From Clostridiales bacterium (GTDB lineage: Bacteria > Bacillota_E > Sulfobacillia > Sulfobacillales > JAIMBI01), in assembly GCA_027318915.1 (NCBI GenBank), contig DAHVOH010000042.1, positions 1 through 29,087 on the forward strand: a DNA stretch of 29,087 bases. Direction: 5' to 3'. Positions within the stretch are counted from its first letter, which is position 1; each line of letters starts with the position of its first letter. This document shows positions 6,270 to 14,337 of the stretch, in pieces. The translations under genes and the position numbers were made by a program. The notes under the pieces were generated by a model, which made no database searches, was not told where the DNA came from, and saw only the letters and a program-made list of their open reading frames with translations.

Positions 6270-8087
6270 TCATGTCCGCTCGGTCCGCCCGTCCAATGCC
6301 AGATGCTCGGTCAAAAATCGGTCGATGGCGTGGTAAAGCGCGCGGCGGTTGGCGTGGTGGACCGCTCCATGGCCCTCGGCCTCCATCGGCCAGTAGGTGA
6401 CCGGCAGTGAGCGGCCTTTGAGCGCCGTCACAATCTGCTCCGCCTCGGCGAACGGCACGCGGGGATCGTTGCGGCCGTGCGCCACGAACAGCGGCGTTTT
6501 GATGAGGTCGACCCGATGAATGGGCGACAGTTCCCGAAGCACCGCCCGATCGTGCTCCAACGAGCCGTACTCCGCTTCGCGCAGCGCCCGGCGCCAGGGG
6601 CCGGTCCGCTCCAAAAAGCTCTCCAGGTTGGCGATGCCCACAATCTCCACGCCGGCGGCAAACAGGTCCGGAAACCACGTCACCCCGGCCAACACCATGT
6701 AGCCGCCGTAGGAGCCCCCATACACAGCCACCCGGTCCGGGTCGATGTCCGGCCGATCCCGGAGCCAGGCCGCCACCCGCCCCAAATCGCGGATGGCATC
6801 CTCGCGCCGGCCGACATCGTCAAGATGCGCATAATGCCGCCCATATCCGGTGCTGCCGCGCACGTTGGGCGCCAGAATCGCCAGGCCCCGCGCCAGCCAG
6901 TATTGATAGAGCGCATTGAACGACGGACGCTCCTGGGCCTCCGGCCCCCCGTGGACCGCCAGCAGCGCGGGCAGGGGCCGACCTGTCTCGACGGGGCGGT
7001 AGAACCACGCCGGTATCGTCAAGCCATCGAAGCTTTCAATCTCCACCGGCTCCGGGCGAATCAGGCGCTCGGCCTCAAGACCGGCCCGGTGGGAGCGGGT
7101 GATCCGTTCCGATCGGCCATCGGAAACGTTGAGTCGCCACACATCCGGCGGATTCTCGGGACTGGCGGCGGCGTAGAGAAGCGAGCGGCCATCCGGCGAA
7201 AAGCTTAAGTCCGACGCCACAAAATGGCCCTGGAGGATCGGCGCCGAGCGGCCGGAGCGGGCGTCGCCCGTCCAGATTTCGCTGTAGCCGCCCCGATTGA
7301 CGGCAAACGCCCAGCGCTCGCCCCCGTCGGCCGCCACCGACTCCACGTCGGCGCCCACGTCCTGGAGCACCTGAACCCGCCCGTCACCGCGCAGTTCCAC
7401 CAACCGCGCGAACTCGCTGCCCCAGTCGGAGGCTGCCAACACCCGCGTGCCCAGCAGCACCGCCGAATGATAACCGGCCTGAGAATCGGGGGGCGTCAGC
7501 TGTTCCAGACGGGCGGCGGGCGTCTCCAGCCAGAGGCGCCAGAGCCGCTGCTGAGACGACGACACCTGCTCGGCCAGCAACAGCGAATGGCCGTCGGGCC
7601 AAACCGCCAGCGCGCGCCACGAACCCGTCCAGCCGTCCTGGCCCGCAACGGCCACCGGCTGCAGGCCCGTCTCGTCCAAACTGCCCAGATAAAGATCAAA
7701 ATCGCGTCCGTTCCGCGCGGTCGCGGTGGCGCAGAACCGCTTCCCATCGGGGAAGAAGGCGCCGAATTCGTGGATGGCGCCGTCGTCTCGGCTCAACCGG
7801 CGCACTTCCCGCGTTTCCAAGTGGACCGCCCAGAGCTGGTGGCGCTCGGTGCCCGCCTCGTCGCGCATCAAGACCACCCAGGGCTCGGTCGGCGAACAGA
7901 CGACGCGCGTCGTGCGGGCCGTGTCCCACACCAGCGGGTCGGGCGCCGCCGAGCCGGGCTCGATGACCCAGGGGGTCGGGACGCCGAGCGTGTCGGTGAT
8001 GTAGACCAGATGGCCCGACGACGCCTGGCGCGCGCCCTCCGCCTGACGGACGGCCAAATATCGATCCAAGAGGCTGAAACCGGTCAT
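6270..8087 (-). CDS. S9 family peptidase (acylaminoacyl-peptidase/prolyl oligopeptidase type)
   Basis: 605 aa. N-terminal beta-propeller (residues about 20-340, repeated blades such as FSPDGRSLLYAA) and a C-terminal alpha/beta-hydrolase domain. Catalytic triad: nucleophile Ser near 458 in YGGSYGGYM, Asp near 541 in HGRNDPRVPF, His near 572 in EGHGAVHH. The oxyanion-region motif AVHGGPEAQ is also present. Such enzymes remove acyl-amino acids or dipeptides from short peptides in the cytoplasm; no signal peptide is seen here. Start at ATG 8087 with GAGAGGGG upstream; an in-frame upstream extension (to 8204) has no family match. It is transcribed toward ykuS and divergently from the O-antigen ligase gene. 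Confidence 0.93.
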   Translation of the reverse strand: MTGFSLLDRYLAVRQAEGARQASSGHLVYITDTLGVPTPWVIEPGSAAPDPLVWDTARTTRVVCSPTEPWVVLMRDEAGTERHQLWAVHLETREVRRLSRDDGAIHEFGAFFPDGKRFCATATARNGRDFDLYLGSLDETGLQPVAVAGQDGWTGSWRALAVWPDGHSLLLAEQVSSSQQRLWRLWLETPAARLEQLTPPDSQAGYHSAVLLGTRVLAASDWGSEFARLVELRGDGRVQVLQDVGADVESVAADGGERWAFAVNRGGYSEIWTGDARSGRSAPILQGHFVASDLSFSPDGRSLLYAAASPENPPDVWRLNVSDGRSERITRSHRAGLEAERLIRPEPVEIESFDGLTIPAWFYRPVETGRPLPALLAVHGGPEAQERPSFNALYQYWLARGLAILAPNVRGSTGYGRHYAHLDDVGRREDAIRDLGRVAAWLRDRPDIDPDRVAVYGGSYGGYMVLAGVTWFPDLFAAGVEIVGIANLESFLERTGPWRRALREAEYGSLEHDRAVLRELSPIHRVDLIKTPLFVAHGRNDPRVPFAEAEQIVTALKGRSLPVTYWPMEAEGHGAVHHANRRALYHAIDRFLTEHLALDGRTERT

Positions 8088-8140
8088 GGCGCCGCCCCTC
8101 TCCCCAATTCCCGCGATCTCCTCCACCGTACACAGGCCAG

Positions 8141-8160
8141 GCCGCCAATACAATGGCGGC
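8141..8160. repeat. perfect 7-bp inverted repeat in the divergent S9 peptidase / O-antigen ligase gap
   Basis: GCCGCCA (8141-8147) and TGGCGGC (8154-8160) flank the A/T-rich loop ATACAA. It lies about 55 bp upstream of the peptidase start and 120 bp upstream of the ligase start, where a shared operator would be expected. No convincing -35/-10 pair is seen in the 194-bp gap. Confidence 0.45.
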
Positions 8161-8281
8161 GGCGAACCAAACGGCTTCACCGTCGTTTGCAGGAGCGCCG
8201 CCAACTCGGTAAGCTGAGGCAGGCGGCCCGCCCGTCCGGCTCGGCCGGGTCCGGCCGCATGTCCGGGAGGGAGGCATCGGG

Positions 8282-9610
8282 GTGGCTCTACGCGTCCGGC
8301 AAACAGCGCCGATCCTGGCCCATGCCGCGCTGTGGCTTCTGCTGACCAGTTCGCTCTATGAAGGCTACCTGGTGCTGCCGGGGCTAGCCGGTCATTCGCT
8401 CTTTTCGATCCTGGCCAAGGTGCTGATCCTGCCGCTCGCGGTGGCGGTGGTGGTGTTCTGGTACCGTCACCGCCCCGCGGGATGGCTGGCTATGCTGGCA
8501 TTCAGCCTGTTTGTGGTGTGGGTGCTGGTGAGCTTCGTCAGCCACCCGGAGCGCTCATACACCGTGGAATACTACGTCTGGTCCCAGGCCAGCGGCTGGA
8601 CGCTTTTGGCCGCGGCATGGCTCCTGGCACGGCACTCCGCCTGGATTGCAGCCTTCTGGCAGGTCGGATTCCCTTTGTACTGGCTCTCCACCATCGTCGT
8701 CGCGTTCTGGGAGATTCACACCGGCCACCATTTGGGAGCGTCCTCGGTGCACGGCAAACCCATTCCCACCGCGTTTTACTTCGACCCCAACAATCTTGGC
8801 GCCGCCATCGCGCTCATCCTCCCGTTCGTATGGTTCTGGCCGCTCGCGTTCCGCCGACGACGCTGGCCGCTGGCCGGTGCCGCCCTGTTCACCCTGCTGC
8901 TGCTGTACATCTTGGTCAAAACCGGATCCCGGGGTGGAGAATTGGCCCTGCTGCTGGATCTGGTGGCACTGCCCTTCGTGCTGACGGGCCGGGCGCGGGC
9001 TTGGGCCGCCAGCGCACTGGCCGCCGCCGCCGCCGGACTGGCCGCGCTGGTCGTGTGGGCGCGGCACCAGGGCCCCATCCATCATCTCCCGCTGGCGATA
9101 TCCAAGCTGGCACGCCTGCCCGACCTCTTTACGACCCACATCCCGAGCCATCTCCCTCCCGGCGTGGCGCCCGGATCGGTCGCCATCCGGTGGGCCCTGT
9201 ACCGGAGCGGGTTCTGGGCGTTGGAGCTGCACCCGTTCGGTCTCGGTCCGCGCGGGGCCCGGCGCTGGTATGCCTACTGGATCACCCACAAAAGCCCCTA
9301 CAACACGTATGGCATTCAGGATCCGCACAACCTCTGGCTGGAGCTGGCCATGAACTTCGGCTGGATCGGGCTCGGGCTCTTTGTCGTCGGCTTTGTCGCC
9401 GTGCTCCGCTACGCTTGGCGCGCCGCCCGGTCGTCGGATGCGCTGCGCCAAGGGCTCGGCCGCGCCGCCTTCTGCGGCCTGTTCGGCTTTATTCTGGGTT
9501 CACTCTCGCCCTCCAGCGTCCTGATTGGCTTCAACGTCATGTGGGTAGCGCTGGCCCTCGGTTTGGCCAGCGCCCGCCTGCCCATCCGCCCGGACGCCGG
9601 GGGACCCTGA
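8282..9610 (+). CDS. O-antigen ligase/polymerase-like membrane protein (Wzy_C)
   Basis: 442 aa, with about 11-12 transmembrane helices. The Wzy_C core is recognisable: helix plus KTGSRGGELALLL (the conserved SRGG), a large extracellular loop (residues about 260-350), then DPHNLWLELAMNFGWIGLGL, the family's H-N-x(L/Y)L-x-x-x-x-E-x-G/W-G block. Family members polymerise or ligate undecaprenyl-linked glycans; in Gram-positives they take part in capsule, teichuronic acid or exopolysaccharide assembly. GTG start at 8282 after GGAGGGAGG with a seven-base spacer. It is a single gene, convergent with the dehydrogenase E2 gene with six bases between stops. It does not sit in a glycan cluster, though two GT4 genes and GtrA lie 4-6 kb away. 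Confidence 0.88.
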   Translation: MALRVRQTAPILAHAALWLLLTSSLYEGYLVLPGLAGHSLFSILAKVLILPLAVAVVVFWYRHRPAGWLAMLAFSLFVVWVLVSFVSHPERSYTVEYYVWSQASGWTLLAAAWLLARHSAWIAAFWQVGFPLYWLSTIVVAFWEIHTGHHLGASSVHGKPIPTAFYFDPNNLGAAIALILPFVWFWPLAFRRRRWPLAGAALFTLLLLYILVKTGSRGGELALLLDLVALPFVLTGRARAWAASALAAAAAGLAALVVWARHQGPIHHLPLAISKLARLPDLFTTHIPSHLPPGVAPGSVAIRWALYRSGFWALELHPFGLGPRGARRWYAYWITHKSPYNTYGIQDPHNLWLELAMNFGWIGLGLFVVGFVAVLRYAWRAARSSDALRQGLGRAAFCGLFGFILGSLSPSSVLIGFNVMWVALALGLASARLPIRPDAGGP

Positions 9611-9616
9611 CGCGCG

Positions 9617-10849
9617 TCAGTGGAGATCCAGCAGCCACTGCTCCGGCGCCGCCAAAAGGTCCTTCAAGCGGGACAGGAAGCGGGATGCCTCCGCCCCGTC
9701 GGCCACCCGGTGGTCAAACGTGAAGGAGAAGTACAGCAGCGGCGCCGCGCGCATCTGCCCGTCCTCGACGACAACCTCCTCCTGCATGCGGTAGACGCCC
9801 AAAATGGCGGCCTCCGGGTAGTTAATGATGGGGGTGGCAAAGAGGCCGCCCAAAATCCCCCCACCGGTAATGGTGACGGTGGACCCCGCCAGCTGCCCGG
9901 GCGCCAGCCGCCGCTCGCGCGCGCCCTCCGCCAGCTCCGCCATCTCCCGGGCAATCTCAAGGAGGCTCTTGGCCTGCACGTGCCGGACCACCGGAACCAG
10001 CAGGCCGTCTTTGGTGTCGGTGGCGATGCCGACATGGACCGCACGATACTGGTAGAAGGTGCCGTCTTCCCATCGGCCGTTGAAGACCGGAAACTGCGGG
10101 AGAGCAAGACCGAGCGCCTTGGCCACGAGCGGCAGATACGTGAGCCGGGCGCCCTGCGCCTGCGCCGCCGGCTTCAGCGCCTCCCGGATGGCCACGAGCC
10201 GCCGGGCGTTTACCCGTTCCACCACGGTGACATGGGGAATCTCCCGCACCGACTGCACCATGTGTTCGGCAATCACACGGCGGAGCCCCTGAAGGCGGTA
10301 GGGCGTCTTCTCGTCCGGGACGGTCGGGGCGACCGTCGCCGCCGTCGATGCCGCCCGATTCTCCGCCGCCAGGCGGACGTCCTTGGGCACAATGCGTCCC
10401 CGCGGCCCGGAACCGGACACGTGGTGCAGGTCAATGCCCAGTTCCCGCGCCAGACGCCGCGTGGCGGGCGCCGCCTGCACACGGAGCGGCACCTCGGACG
10501 ATTGCGCCGGAGCGCCACCGGGGGGGATCGTCTCGGTGGGCACAACGGCGGCCGCCGCCGGCGGGGCGGTCTCGGCCCCCGCCGGCGAGGCCGTCTCGGT
10601 CCCCGCCTCGTCCGCCTCGCCGATCACCACCAGCGTGGCGCCGACGGGAACGACGTCGCCCTCCTGGCCCTCGCGGCGCAGGATCACCCCGGCCCGGGGC
10701 GCCGGCAACTCCACCACCGCCTTGTCGGTCTGCATCTCCAACAGCGGCTGGTCCAGCGCGACCCGGTCGCCGACCGCCACCAGCCAGCGGACAATCTCGC
10801 CTTCGGTGATGCCTTCCCCCACATCGGGGAACGTAAATACAAACGCCAT
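9617..10849 (-). CDS. pdhC: 2-oxoacid dehydrogenase E2, dihydrolipoyl acyltransferase
   Basis: 410 aa. Transfers the acyl group from lipoyl to CoA in the pyruvate- or branched-chain-type complex. Domains: one lipoyl domain (residues 1-80, lipoyl Lys43 in EMQTDKAVVEL); an Ala/Pro/Glu linker (80-122); peripheral-subunit-binding domain (126-160, ATRRLARELGIDLHHVSGSG); a second linker; and the catalytic domain from about 185 to the end with FDHRVADGAEASRFL (His380, Asp384). Also visible is VGIATDTKDGLLVPVVR of the CoA-binding core. ATG at 10849 with AGGAGG five bases upstream; the longer in-frame open region to 11008 is unrelated sequence. It lies 89 bp after the E1beta gene. Whether the complex uses pyruvate or branched-chain oxoacids is not settled by E2 alone. 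Confidence 0.95.
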   Translation of the reverse strand: MAFVFTFPDVGEGITEGEIVRWLVAVGDRVALDQPLLEMQTDKAVVELPAPRAGVILRREGQEGDVVPVGATLVVIGEADEAGTETASPAGAETAPPAAAAVVPTETIPPGGAPAQSSEVPLRVQAAPATRRLARELGIDLHHVSGSGPRGRIVPKDVRLAAENRAASTAATVAPTVPDEKTPYRLQGLRRVIAEHMVQSVREIPHVTVVERVNARRLVAIREALKPAAQAQGARLTYLPLVAKALGLALPQFPVFNGRWEDGTFYQYRAVHVGIATDTKDGLLVPVVRHVQAKSLLEIAREMAELAEGARERRLAPGQLAGSTVTITGGGILGGLFATPIINYPEAAILGVYRMQEEVVVEDGQMRAAPLLYFSFTFDHRVADGAEASRFLSRLKDLLAAPEQWLLDLH

Positions 10850-10938
10850 GTCTGCCTCCTGCGCGCTGCAATCCGGGCCGCCGACCCCACGTCCCGACTG
10901 GCCGTCCTCCGATGTGCCCGCCCCGTCTCCGACTCCCG

Positions 10939-11913
10939 TCAGTCCCGCAACGTGGCGCGCACTTGCGCCATCAACCGTTCGCGGCTCGGCAGGTACAGAT
11001 CCTCCCACGCGTAGGGAGGGTAAGGCACATCCGGGCCGGCCACGCGAGCCACCGGCGCCTCCAGCGACCAGAACGCGGTCTCCTGAATGACGGCCGCCAC
11101 CTCCCCGCCCAGGCCGGCTGTTCTCGGGGCCTCCTGCAGCACCACGGCCCGGCCGGTTTTGTTGACGGACCGCCCGATGGCCTCGTGGTCCAGGGGAAAC
11201 AAACTGCGCAGGTCCAGCACCTCGACCGACGCCTCCCCTTCCAGGGCCGCCGCCGCCGCCTCCGCCACCGCCACCATGTTGCCCCAGGTGATGACGGTGA
11301 TGTCCGTGCCCGATCGTACCGTGCGCGCCGTCCCCAACGGCACCAGATAAGGCTCTTCGGGCACCTCCTGCCGTCCCATGCGGTAGAGCCGGATGGGCTC
11401 CATCACCACCACCGGGTCGGGGTCGTGCAACGCGGCGTAGAGCAGGCCCTTGGCGTCGTAGGGGGTGCTGGGCACCACCACCTTCAGGCCGGGCGTGTGC
11501 ACCAGGTACGCTTCGGCCGAATCGGCGTGCTGCTCCGGCGCCCGAATGCCGCCGCCAAACGGGACCCGCACCACCAATGGCACCCGGACCTGTCCCATGC
11601 TGCGGGCGGCCATGCGGCCGGCATGCGAAATCAACTGGTCCAGGCCGGGATAGAGGAAGCCCATGAACTGAATCTCGGCGATGGGCAGGAGCCCGCCCAC
11701 GGCCATGCCGATACTGGTGCCGATGATGCCGGACTCGGCCAGCGGCGTATCGATGACACGCTCCGGACCGTAGCGGTCAAACAGCTGATCGGTGGCCCGA
11801 AACACGCCCCCGTTCTTGCCCACGTCCTCCCCCAGCACCACCACGCGGGGATCCTGGGCCAACATGGCGTCCAGCGTCGCGTTGACGGCCTGAATCATGT
11901 TCATCTCAGCCAT
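10939..11913 (-). CDS. pdhB: 2-oxoacid dehydrogenase E1 beta subunit
   Basis: 324 aa, standard length. Pyrimidine-binding subunit of the thiamine-diphosphate decarboxylase. Visible motifs: VVVLGEDVGKNGGVFRAT, DTPLAESGIIG (the Glu that activates the cofactor lies in this region), GIRAPEQHADSAEAY, PGLKVVVPSTPYDAKGLL, and the C-terminal transketolase domain with DLRSLFPLDHEAI. Begins at ATG 11913, with GGAGGTG upstream inside the 3' end of the E1alpha gene; the two overlap by eight bases. In-frame ATGs follow at 11904 and 11898, so the exact start could shift by a few residues. Works as an alpha2beta2 tetramer with the next entry. Confidence 0.95.
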   Translation of the reverse strand: MAEMNMIQAVNATLDAMLAQDPRVVVLGEDVGKNGGVFRATDQLFDRYGPERVIDTPLAESGIIGTSIGMAVGGLLPIAEIQFMGFLYPGLDQLISHAGRMAARSMGQVRVPLVVRVPFGGGIRAPEQHADSAEAYLVHTPGLKVVVPSTPYDAKGLLYAALHDPDPVVVMEPIRLYRMGRQEVPEEPYLVPLGTARTVRSGTDITVITWGNMVAVAEAAAAALEGEASVEVLDLRSLFPLDHEAIGRSVNKTGRAVVLQEAPRTAGLGGEVAAVIQETAFWSLEAPVARVAGPDVPYPPYAWEDLYLPSRERLMAQVRATLRD

Positions 11914-12967
11914 TGCCGACCACCTCCTCGATGGCGGCCAATTCCGCGGCCAAAATATCGGGCATGTCCTGGTAAACAAACTCGAACATGTCCCGGGCCC
12001 GGACCGGCGGCGTCGCCTCGGCCTGCTCCACCGCCTCCTGAATGCGCGCCCGCGCTTCGTCGGCCATGGCCTCCAGATCCGCGTCCGTCGCCCACTGCCG
12101 CTCGCGCAGCAACCCACCCAGGCGGATAAGCGGGTCCCGGTGGGTCTTCCATTCTTCATATTCCGCCGCCGGCCGGTAGCGGGTGGGATCGTCGGAGGTC
12201 GTGTGTGGGCCCAGCCGGTAGGTGACGGCTTCGATGAGCGTGGGACCGCCGCCGCCGCGGGCGCGGGCGGCCGCTTCACTCACCACCTGATGCACGGCGA
12301 GCGCGTCGTTGCCGTCCACCCGGGCTCCCGCGATGCCGTAGGCCAGGGCCTTTTGGGCCAGCGTCTTGGAGGCCGTCTGGCGCACGCGCGGGACGGAGAT
12401 GGCCCAACCGTTGTTCTGACAGAAAAACAACACCGGCGCCTGAAAGACGCCGGCAAAGTTCAGCGCTTCGTGAAAATCGCCCTCCGAGGTGCCGCCGTCG
12501 CCGAAATACACGATGGCCACATCGTCGCGGCCCAGCTTGCGGCTCGCCAACGCCAATCCCACCGCATGCGGCAGTTGGGTGGCAATCGGGATCGAGGTGG
12601 GCAGCGCCTTGACCGCCGCCGACAAACTGGGCGTTCGTCCCATGGCAAACAAGAGCGTGTTGACCAACGGCACGCCGTGCACATACAGGGCCCCATGCTC
12701 GCGGTAGGACGGCACCAGCCAGTCTGAGCGCCGAACCGCATGCGCCGATCCGATTTCCGATGCTTCCTGGCCCAGCGAGGGCGGAAAGGTTCCGATGCGC
12801 CCCTGGCGTTGGAGATTGATGGCCCGTTCGTCAAACGCCCGCAGCAGCACCATATCCCGGTACAACGTCAGCGCCAAGGCCGAATCCACGGTCGCATCGG
12901 CGGCTGACCCCAGTACTTGCGTGAGCGGCCACTCCCGTTCGGGATCAAACACAGCATCCATATCCAT
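11906..12967 (-). CDS. pdhA: 2-oxoacid dehydrogenase E1 alpha subunit
   Basis: 353 aa. Binds thiamine diphosphate: the motif starts at GDGGTSEGDFHEALNFA (residues 156-172) and ends at CQNN (183-186). QGRIGTFPPSLGQEA and SYREHGALYVHG mark the N-terminal half, and YRLGPHTTSDDPTRYR is the phosphorylation-loop region of the PDH/BCKDH alpha family. Decarboxylates a 2-oxoacid and passes the acyl group to E2 lipoate. ATG at 12967; a second ATG at 12961 is possible, and neither has a strong Shine-Dalgarno. First gene of the alpha-beta-E2 operon. No E3 gene follows; the run ends at E2 against a convergent gene, so lipoamide dehydrogenase must be encoded elsewhere. Confidence 0.95.
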   Translation of the reverse strand: MDMDAVFDPEREWPLTQVLGSAADATVDSALALTLYRDMVLLRAFDERAINLQRQGRIGTFPPSLGQEASEIGSAHAVRRSDWLVPSYREHGALYVHGVPLVNTLLFAMGRTPSLSAAVKALPTSIPIATQLPHAVGLALASRKLGRDDVAIVYFGDGGTSEGDFHEALNFAGVFQAPVLFFCQNNGWAISVPRVRQTASKTLAQKALAYGIAGARVDGNDALAVHQVVSEAAARARGGGGPTLIEAVTYRLGPHTTSDDPTRYRPAAEYEEWKTHRDPLIRLGGLLRERQWATDADLEAMADEARARIQEAVEQAEATPPVRARDMFEFVYQDMPDILAAELAAIEEVVGNG

Positions 12968-12987
12968 GCGCAGTCATCACCGCGCCT

Positions 12988-12996
12988 AAGATACCA
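12988..12996 (-). promoter_or_regulatory. candidate extended -10 promoter for the dehydrogenase operon
   Basis: Read on the minus strand, TG-G-TATCTT (TG at 12996-12995, hexamer 12993-12988) is an extended -10-like element about 20 bases before the pdhA ATG. That would give a very short leader, in keeping with the weak ribosome site. No -35 match is evident. The 87-bp divergent gap must also serve the thioesterase gene. Confidence 0.3.
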
Positions 12997-13054
12997 CACC
13001 CAGTCGGCTTGCGCCTCCCGCTCGCCCGCGGGATGATGAGCACGAGGCGATGGC

Positions 13055-13435
13055 GTGCGACCAGGATTGCTCCCCGGGGCCAAGGCTCGGGTGGATGCGG
13101 TGGTGGCTCCGGACATGGTGGCGACCTTGGGGGGTCGGACCGTCCACCCGTTCTTGGCCACGGCGCGCATGATTGAATGGATGGAGTGGGCGGGGCGGCG
13201 CCTTCTGCTTCCGTACCTGGAGCCGGACGAAGACGCGGTGGGCTATGCGCTGGACATTGTCCACCTGAAGCCCACCCGCGTGGGCGAGCCGTTCTGGGCG
13301 GTGGCCACCTTTGTGGAGCGGCGGGAGAACCGGCTGGAGGCCGAGGTGCGCGCCTACAACCCCCGCGGCCTCATCGGCCGGGGCCGATTCACCCAGGTTC
13401 TGGTGGCGCGCGCCATGCTCCGCCAATGGCTTTGA
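13055..13435 (+). CDS. FlK-like hotdog-fold acyl-CoA thioesterase
   Basis: 126 aa, the size of single-hotdog thioesterases. The opening GLLPGAKARVDAVVAPDM and the following TLGGRTVHPFLATARMIEWM match the fluoroacetyl-CoA thioesterase (FlK)-like family. The FlK triad Thr42/Glu50/His76 is conserved with identical spacing as Thr36, Glu44 and His70 (the latter in DIVHLKPT). Expected role: hydrolysis of a short acyl-CoA; specificity for fluoroacetyl-CoA itself cannot be assumed. GTG start at 13055 with GAGGCGA a few bases upstream. It diverges from the dehydrogenase operon, hinting at a link to acyl-CoA supply. Its last 47 bp overlap the 3' end of the convergent gene at 13389-13883. Confidence 0.85.
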   Translation: MRPGLLPGAKARVDAVVAPDMVATLGGRTVHPFLATARMIEWMEWAGRRLLLPYLEPDEDAVGYALDIVHLKPTRVGEPFWAVATFVERRENRLEAEVRAYNPRGLIGRGRFTQVLVARAMLRQWL

Positions 13436-13883
13436 CGTCGGCCGCCAGGCGGCGGGCCACCTCCCTCATGACCTGAGCGGCCCAGCTGGCATCCTGTCCG
13501 AGCCACACCGCCCTGAGCGTCCGAATTCCCATCGCCGCCCACCCGGAGCGCCGCCGGGAGAGCCGCCAGCGGGCCAAAAGCGCTGTCCCGAGCGCGTCGC
13601 GAAGTGCCCGCGCATCCTCGGGACGGCGCGCATCACGGCCGAAGCAGCGGCCGAGCGCCGCGGTCCACGCCATGAGCAGCGTGAGCAAAGCCGGCGGACC
13701 CAGCACCGTGCCCACCGGCCCGAGCAGCGCCGCCCCCATCAGCTGGACGGCCAGGCGCTGCTCAAAGCGGCGGTGGACCATCTCCGGGGTCTCGGGTTGC
13801 TCCCACCGCCGCGGCATTCCTCCCGCAGCGCGCACCCACGCGGTGGCCGTCCAATCCAACGCCCGCCAATAGAAGGTCCGCAT
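13389..13883 (-). CDS. hypothetical small membrane-associated protein, 164 aa
   Basis: I do not recognise the family. The protein begins MRTFYWRALDWTATAWVRAA, has an acidic/basic linker and a hydrophobic hairpin at residues about 46-80 (VQLMGAALLGPVGTVLGP then ALLTLLMAWTAALG), then a basic helical C-terminal half with RWRLSRRRSGW and EVARRLAADVKAI. The hairpin between amphipathic helices recalls EcsC-type membrane-associated proteins, but no diagnostic motif supports that. ATG at 13883 with AGGATGG four bases upstream. It lies directly after the 560-bp structured non-coding region on the same reading direction, and its end overlaps the convergent thioesterase gene by 47 bp. Confidence 0.68.
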   Translation of the reverse strand: MRTFYWRALDWTATAWVRAAGGMPRRWEQPETPEMVHRRFEQRLAVQLMGAALLGPVGTVLGPPALLTLLMAWTAALGRCFGRDARRPEDARALRDALGTALLARWRLSRRRSGWAAMGIRTLRAVWLGQDASWAAQVMREVARRLAADVKAIGGAWRAPPEPG

Positions 13884-13910
13884 AGCGCCATCCTATGCCG
13901 CCGCGCGGCG

Positions 13911-13966
13911 TCGGTGCATCGGCACCGAATCGGCTGCCGGTCGATGCCGTCGCCTCCGGCTGACGG
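13911..13966. repeat. two adjacent hairpins near the start of the 164-aa gene
   Basis: First hairpin: TCGGTGC (13911-13917) and GCACCGA (13922-13928) around a four-base loop. Second: CCGTC-GCC (13947-13954) pairs with GGC-T-GACGG (13958-13966), three-base loop and one bulge. Both lie 28-83 bp upstream of the gene at 13389-13883 and would form in its leader. Confidence 0.6.
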
Positions 13967-14077
13967 AGCGGGCCCCGCCTCTGCCGCGGTCTCCCCGGTG
14001 GATCCGTGTGGTCTCGCGGGGCCGCGCGCACCACGCCCGAGCGCCGGCGGTCCCGGACGCCCGGTCCCGGCAGGCCA

Positions 14078-14100
14078 GCGGGTCTTCTGTCCAGACCCGC
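14078..14100. repeat. 8-bp perfect hairpin inside the non-coding region
   Basis: GCGGGTCT (14078-14085) and AGACCCGC (14093-14100) flank a seven-base loop. A shorter perfect hairpin, CCCGC-GTG-GCGGG, lies at 14188-14200. Confidence 0.6.
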
Positions 14101-14250
14101 GGAGGTGTCGGGCGCGCTGAGGACGGATCCGCGGGCGATCTTGGGCTCGGATGGCGAGACCCAGGTTTCGTGGACTTCCCGTTTCCTCCCGCGTGGCGGG
14201 CAGCACCCGGCCGCGCCGCACGCTGACGGGCACCTGCACGGCTCCGCATC

Positions 14251-14337
14251 GAAGCCATACGCCGACACCCCTCGCCTGCCGTCCTTCGTCAACAAGAACG
14301 CCGGCAGGACCACAGGGGTGGCGAAGCATAATGGTTC
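14251..14337. repeat. nested multi-tier inverted repeat (87 nt)
   Basis: Three concentric pairings are visible: GAAGCCAT (14251-14258) with ATGGTTC (14331-14337, one bulged G); CACCCCT (14266-14272) with AGGGGTG (14314-14320); CCTGCCG (14275-14281) with CGGCAGG (14302-14308). The 20-base apical loop contains an A-rich part. Three collinear arms in proper nesting order are hard to get by chance, even at this GC content. No T-run follows on either strand, so a plain terminator is unlikely. Confidence 0.6.

Noticed and set aside
8184..8215. TTGCAG-17-TAAGCT as a promoter for the O-antigen ligase gene
   Set aside because: Spacing is right but the -10 matches consensus at only three of six positions; too weak to list.
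9620..11014. Plus-strand open frame of 464 codons opposite the E2 gene
   Set aside because: Exact antisense of a well-conserved E2 protein.
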